64,000 nucleotides of DNA, taken from Ryuthela nishihirai (lineage: Eukaryota > Arthropoda > Arachnida > Araneae > Heptathelidae). Below, in pieces: positions 62,151-64,000 of this stretch (position 1 is its first letter; the number at the start of each line of letters is the position of its first letter). The notes below the pieces were generated by a model that had not been told where the DNA came from, ran no database searches, and saw only the letters and a list, made by a program, of their open reading frames with translations. The position numbers and the translations under genes are program-made. The stretch is from the NCBI GenBank assembly GCA_038380435.1, contig JAWZYU010000034.1:38688901-38752900 (forward strand), written 5' to 3'.

Positions 62151-62640
62151 ATAAATTAAGGAACAACCTTATGTCATATCTATGGGAAGATAACGTTGAA
62201 GCTTCTAAAATAAGTTTTTTTTGTTTTGAAGAATGTGATTGCAGATAAAGATCTCAATCAAATAAATCAATATCTCGAATTTTCGAGAATATTCGTTCAG
62301 TATTTAATGAGTTATGGAAGTTTGAATATTTAACAACAGCAATGCCAATCTTAAGAAACTTATACAAAACTGAAGAATAGTGTAAGAATTTTGTACAAAG
62401 TTTTAAAATACAAACTTATTTTATTAAACACTTTGATAAAATACTTATTCTAAGTTTTAATTAACGTCTGAAATCAATTTTTGTGGCTGGTAATTGTTAT
62501 CGCTAAATATTCAAACTTCAATAACTCATTAAATACTGCACGAATATTATTGAAAATCGAGATATTGATTTATTTGATTGAGATCTTTATCTGCAATCAC
62601 ATTTCTCAAAACAAAAACACTTATTTTACATTATTTAAAA

Positions 62641-63766
62641 ATATTTACCCAGTCCAAAACGATTTTTCATTTACAAAAACAAACCGGTGGTGACATCCAT
62701 TCTTCCATCTCCTCATTCTGAAGATGCGCAGTTGAAAACAGATTAAAAAAAAAAGCCCTAATGTGCCGCTCAAAAATAAAAATAACTCTATAAATCTCAG
62801 GACTCATTTTAGTCAACTTTTAAGTATAAAAAAAACTTAAACGCCACATTTTAAAGAAACATTTCACCCACCTTTAAAAACTGCTTCTACAATTCCTTTG
62901 GTTTAACCTTTTCACGACCAAGGGAAACATTTTTCCAATTTTAAAATTGGTGATTGTCGTATTTAATTATAACCTTATCTGCATTTTTTATACAGAATGT
63001 CAAAATTGAACGTATGCCGAACGCAATTACGTAAACGGGAACGTTTAGAAAACAAACACAGAACTGTCAGGACGCATAATATATGTACTATGTGCAATGT
63101 CCATCTTTGCCTCATTACCAAAAGAAATTGCTTCGCAGAATATCATAATTAGCACATCGTTTTGTATAGTAATTTTATTTCATAATTTTGTATTATTTTA
63201 GTTAACATTTTGTTCTAATAAACCAATAAATAAAAGACATTGCATAATAAGCCTAACTATAATTTGTGTTACCTTTATAGTCCATTGGGAAAAATATTTC
63301 CCATAAAATTCCAAAAAAACTACACATTGTTATGTATTTTTTCTTATGATTTTTATTTATTTTACGTCTAAACAAACTAAAATAAACAGTTACATACTAA
63401 TATTTACTCTTAGAAACCGTATGGTCCTGAAAGGGTTAATAAGTGAAAATCACAATTACTGAAATCGATTTTAAAAGTGAAATCCATAAATGCTGCAGAG
63501 AACTTTAAAGACTTATATCAAAGGATAAAAAAACCTCTAAAATCCATCTTTCCAATCCACATATTAACATAAACTGCAACGACTAATGAATCTAAAAAAT
63601 GATCATTTACGATCAGAAGTATCAAATAATTATAAACGTGACAATAATTATTATTTTTTCAGTGAATAATTACAGTAACCCTTCATTATGTAACTATATC
63701 ATTTAAGCATTGGCATCATCCGATAAATCTGTCTGTTTTTCGTTATCAACCACTCTTTATATTAAA
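62641..63766. other. AT-rich non-repeat stretch
   Basis: About 1.1 kb with A and T runs. There is one short degraded SINE-tail word (GTGCCGCTCAAAAATAAAAA near 62765). No open frame, RNA gene or other repeat recognised. Confidence 0.55.
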
Positions 63767-64000
63767 GTGGGTTGTTTACCTCTGAGCGGCACTTTTTTGC
63801 ACACCATGGGCTAAATGGTCAGGTCACATGGGCCCCGAAGGCTCAGAGAAGGTTGGGGGAGGGGACCCACTGGAACAGCTGTTGGGAGACAGATGGTAGC
63901 CTCCCGTCAAGACCATCCAGCGTGTTCTTTAACGTTGGGTTGTTTTACCTCTGAGCGGCACTTTTTTGCACACCGTGGGCTAAATGGCCAGGTCACATGG
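63767..64000 (-). mobile_element. SINE 3' modules, minus, runs off the right edge
   Basis: One full 3' module (63767-63934) and the start of a second, with the usual junction. The rest lies beyond the window. Confidence 0.9.

Larger units (their letters stand above)
61042..62640 (+). repeat. large inverted duplication with two inserts
   Basis: The left arm 61042-61440 (without the MITE) is the complement of 62370-62640, with about 90 % identity by eye over some 250 bp. A third, direct copy of the outer part lies at 62205-62350. The left arm holds a MITE (61207-61360), and the region between the arms holds a SINE (61662-62150). Confidence 0.85.

Overview
The window is eukaryotic, repeat-dominated DNA with no complete host protein-coding gene that I can support. 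A tRNA-derived SINE, non-LTR retrotransposons with RTE-like and FADD-type reverse transcriptase remnants, TA-flanked palindromic MITEs and a P-type transposon with a THAP exon point to an animal, most likely an arthropod. A chelicerate is possible, but I cannot fix the taxon from sequence alone.

One SINE family dominates, roughly 45 % of the bases by hand tally. A complete copy is about 390 bp: a G-rich start, a tRNA-like head with pol III boxes A and B, a body, and a 3' part of about 170 bp ending in a CCCAA-rich tail. 'Plus' below means head-to-tail on the + strand. Many copies have 9-14 bp target-site duplications (TSDs), several are 5'-truncated, and many sit inside older copies, so layers can be ordered. 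In about fourteen loci the 3' part is repeated 2 to about 9 times with the same junction. At least four copies have grown minisatellites from different internal segments (10.1, 35, 40-41 and 42.5 kb), and another shows a small expansion at the same place as the 42.5 kb array (48.2 kb).

Layout: 0-10 kb, nested SINEs, a Tc1-like remnant at 0.9 kb and a half-MITE at 7.9 kb. 10-14.5 kb, SINE-derived 56-bp repeat, a 5'-truncated RTE-like LINE, and a 1.87 kb array of 30-bp AT-rich units. 14.5-30.5 kb, SINE clusters including an eight-to-nine-module array at 21.5-23.2 kb and two more RTE-like copies, one split by a MITE. 30.5-34 kb, AT-rich DNA with a 2,222-bp P-superfamily element bounded by an 8-bp TSD. 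34-49.7 kb, SINE clusters, a three-unit tandem SINE array and the internal minisatellites. 49.7-52.4 kb, a SINE split by a second LINE that is itself split by a SINE. 52.4-55.3 kb, a five-module SINE. 55.3-58.7 kb, a roughly 30-bp minisatellite. 58.7-60.1 kb, a MITE and palindrome cluster. 60.1-64 kb, SINEs, a large inverted duplication and AT-rich DNA.

There are no operons or cooperating genes. The elements interact as host and insert. The coherent story is how one SINE family seeds tandem repeats by module iteration, unequal exchange between neighbouring copies and expansion of short internal segments. Boundaries and copy counts were read by eye.
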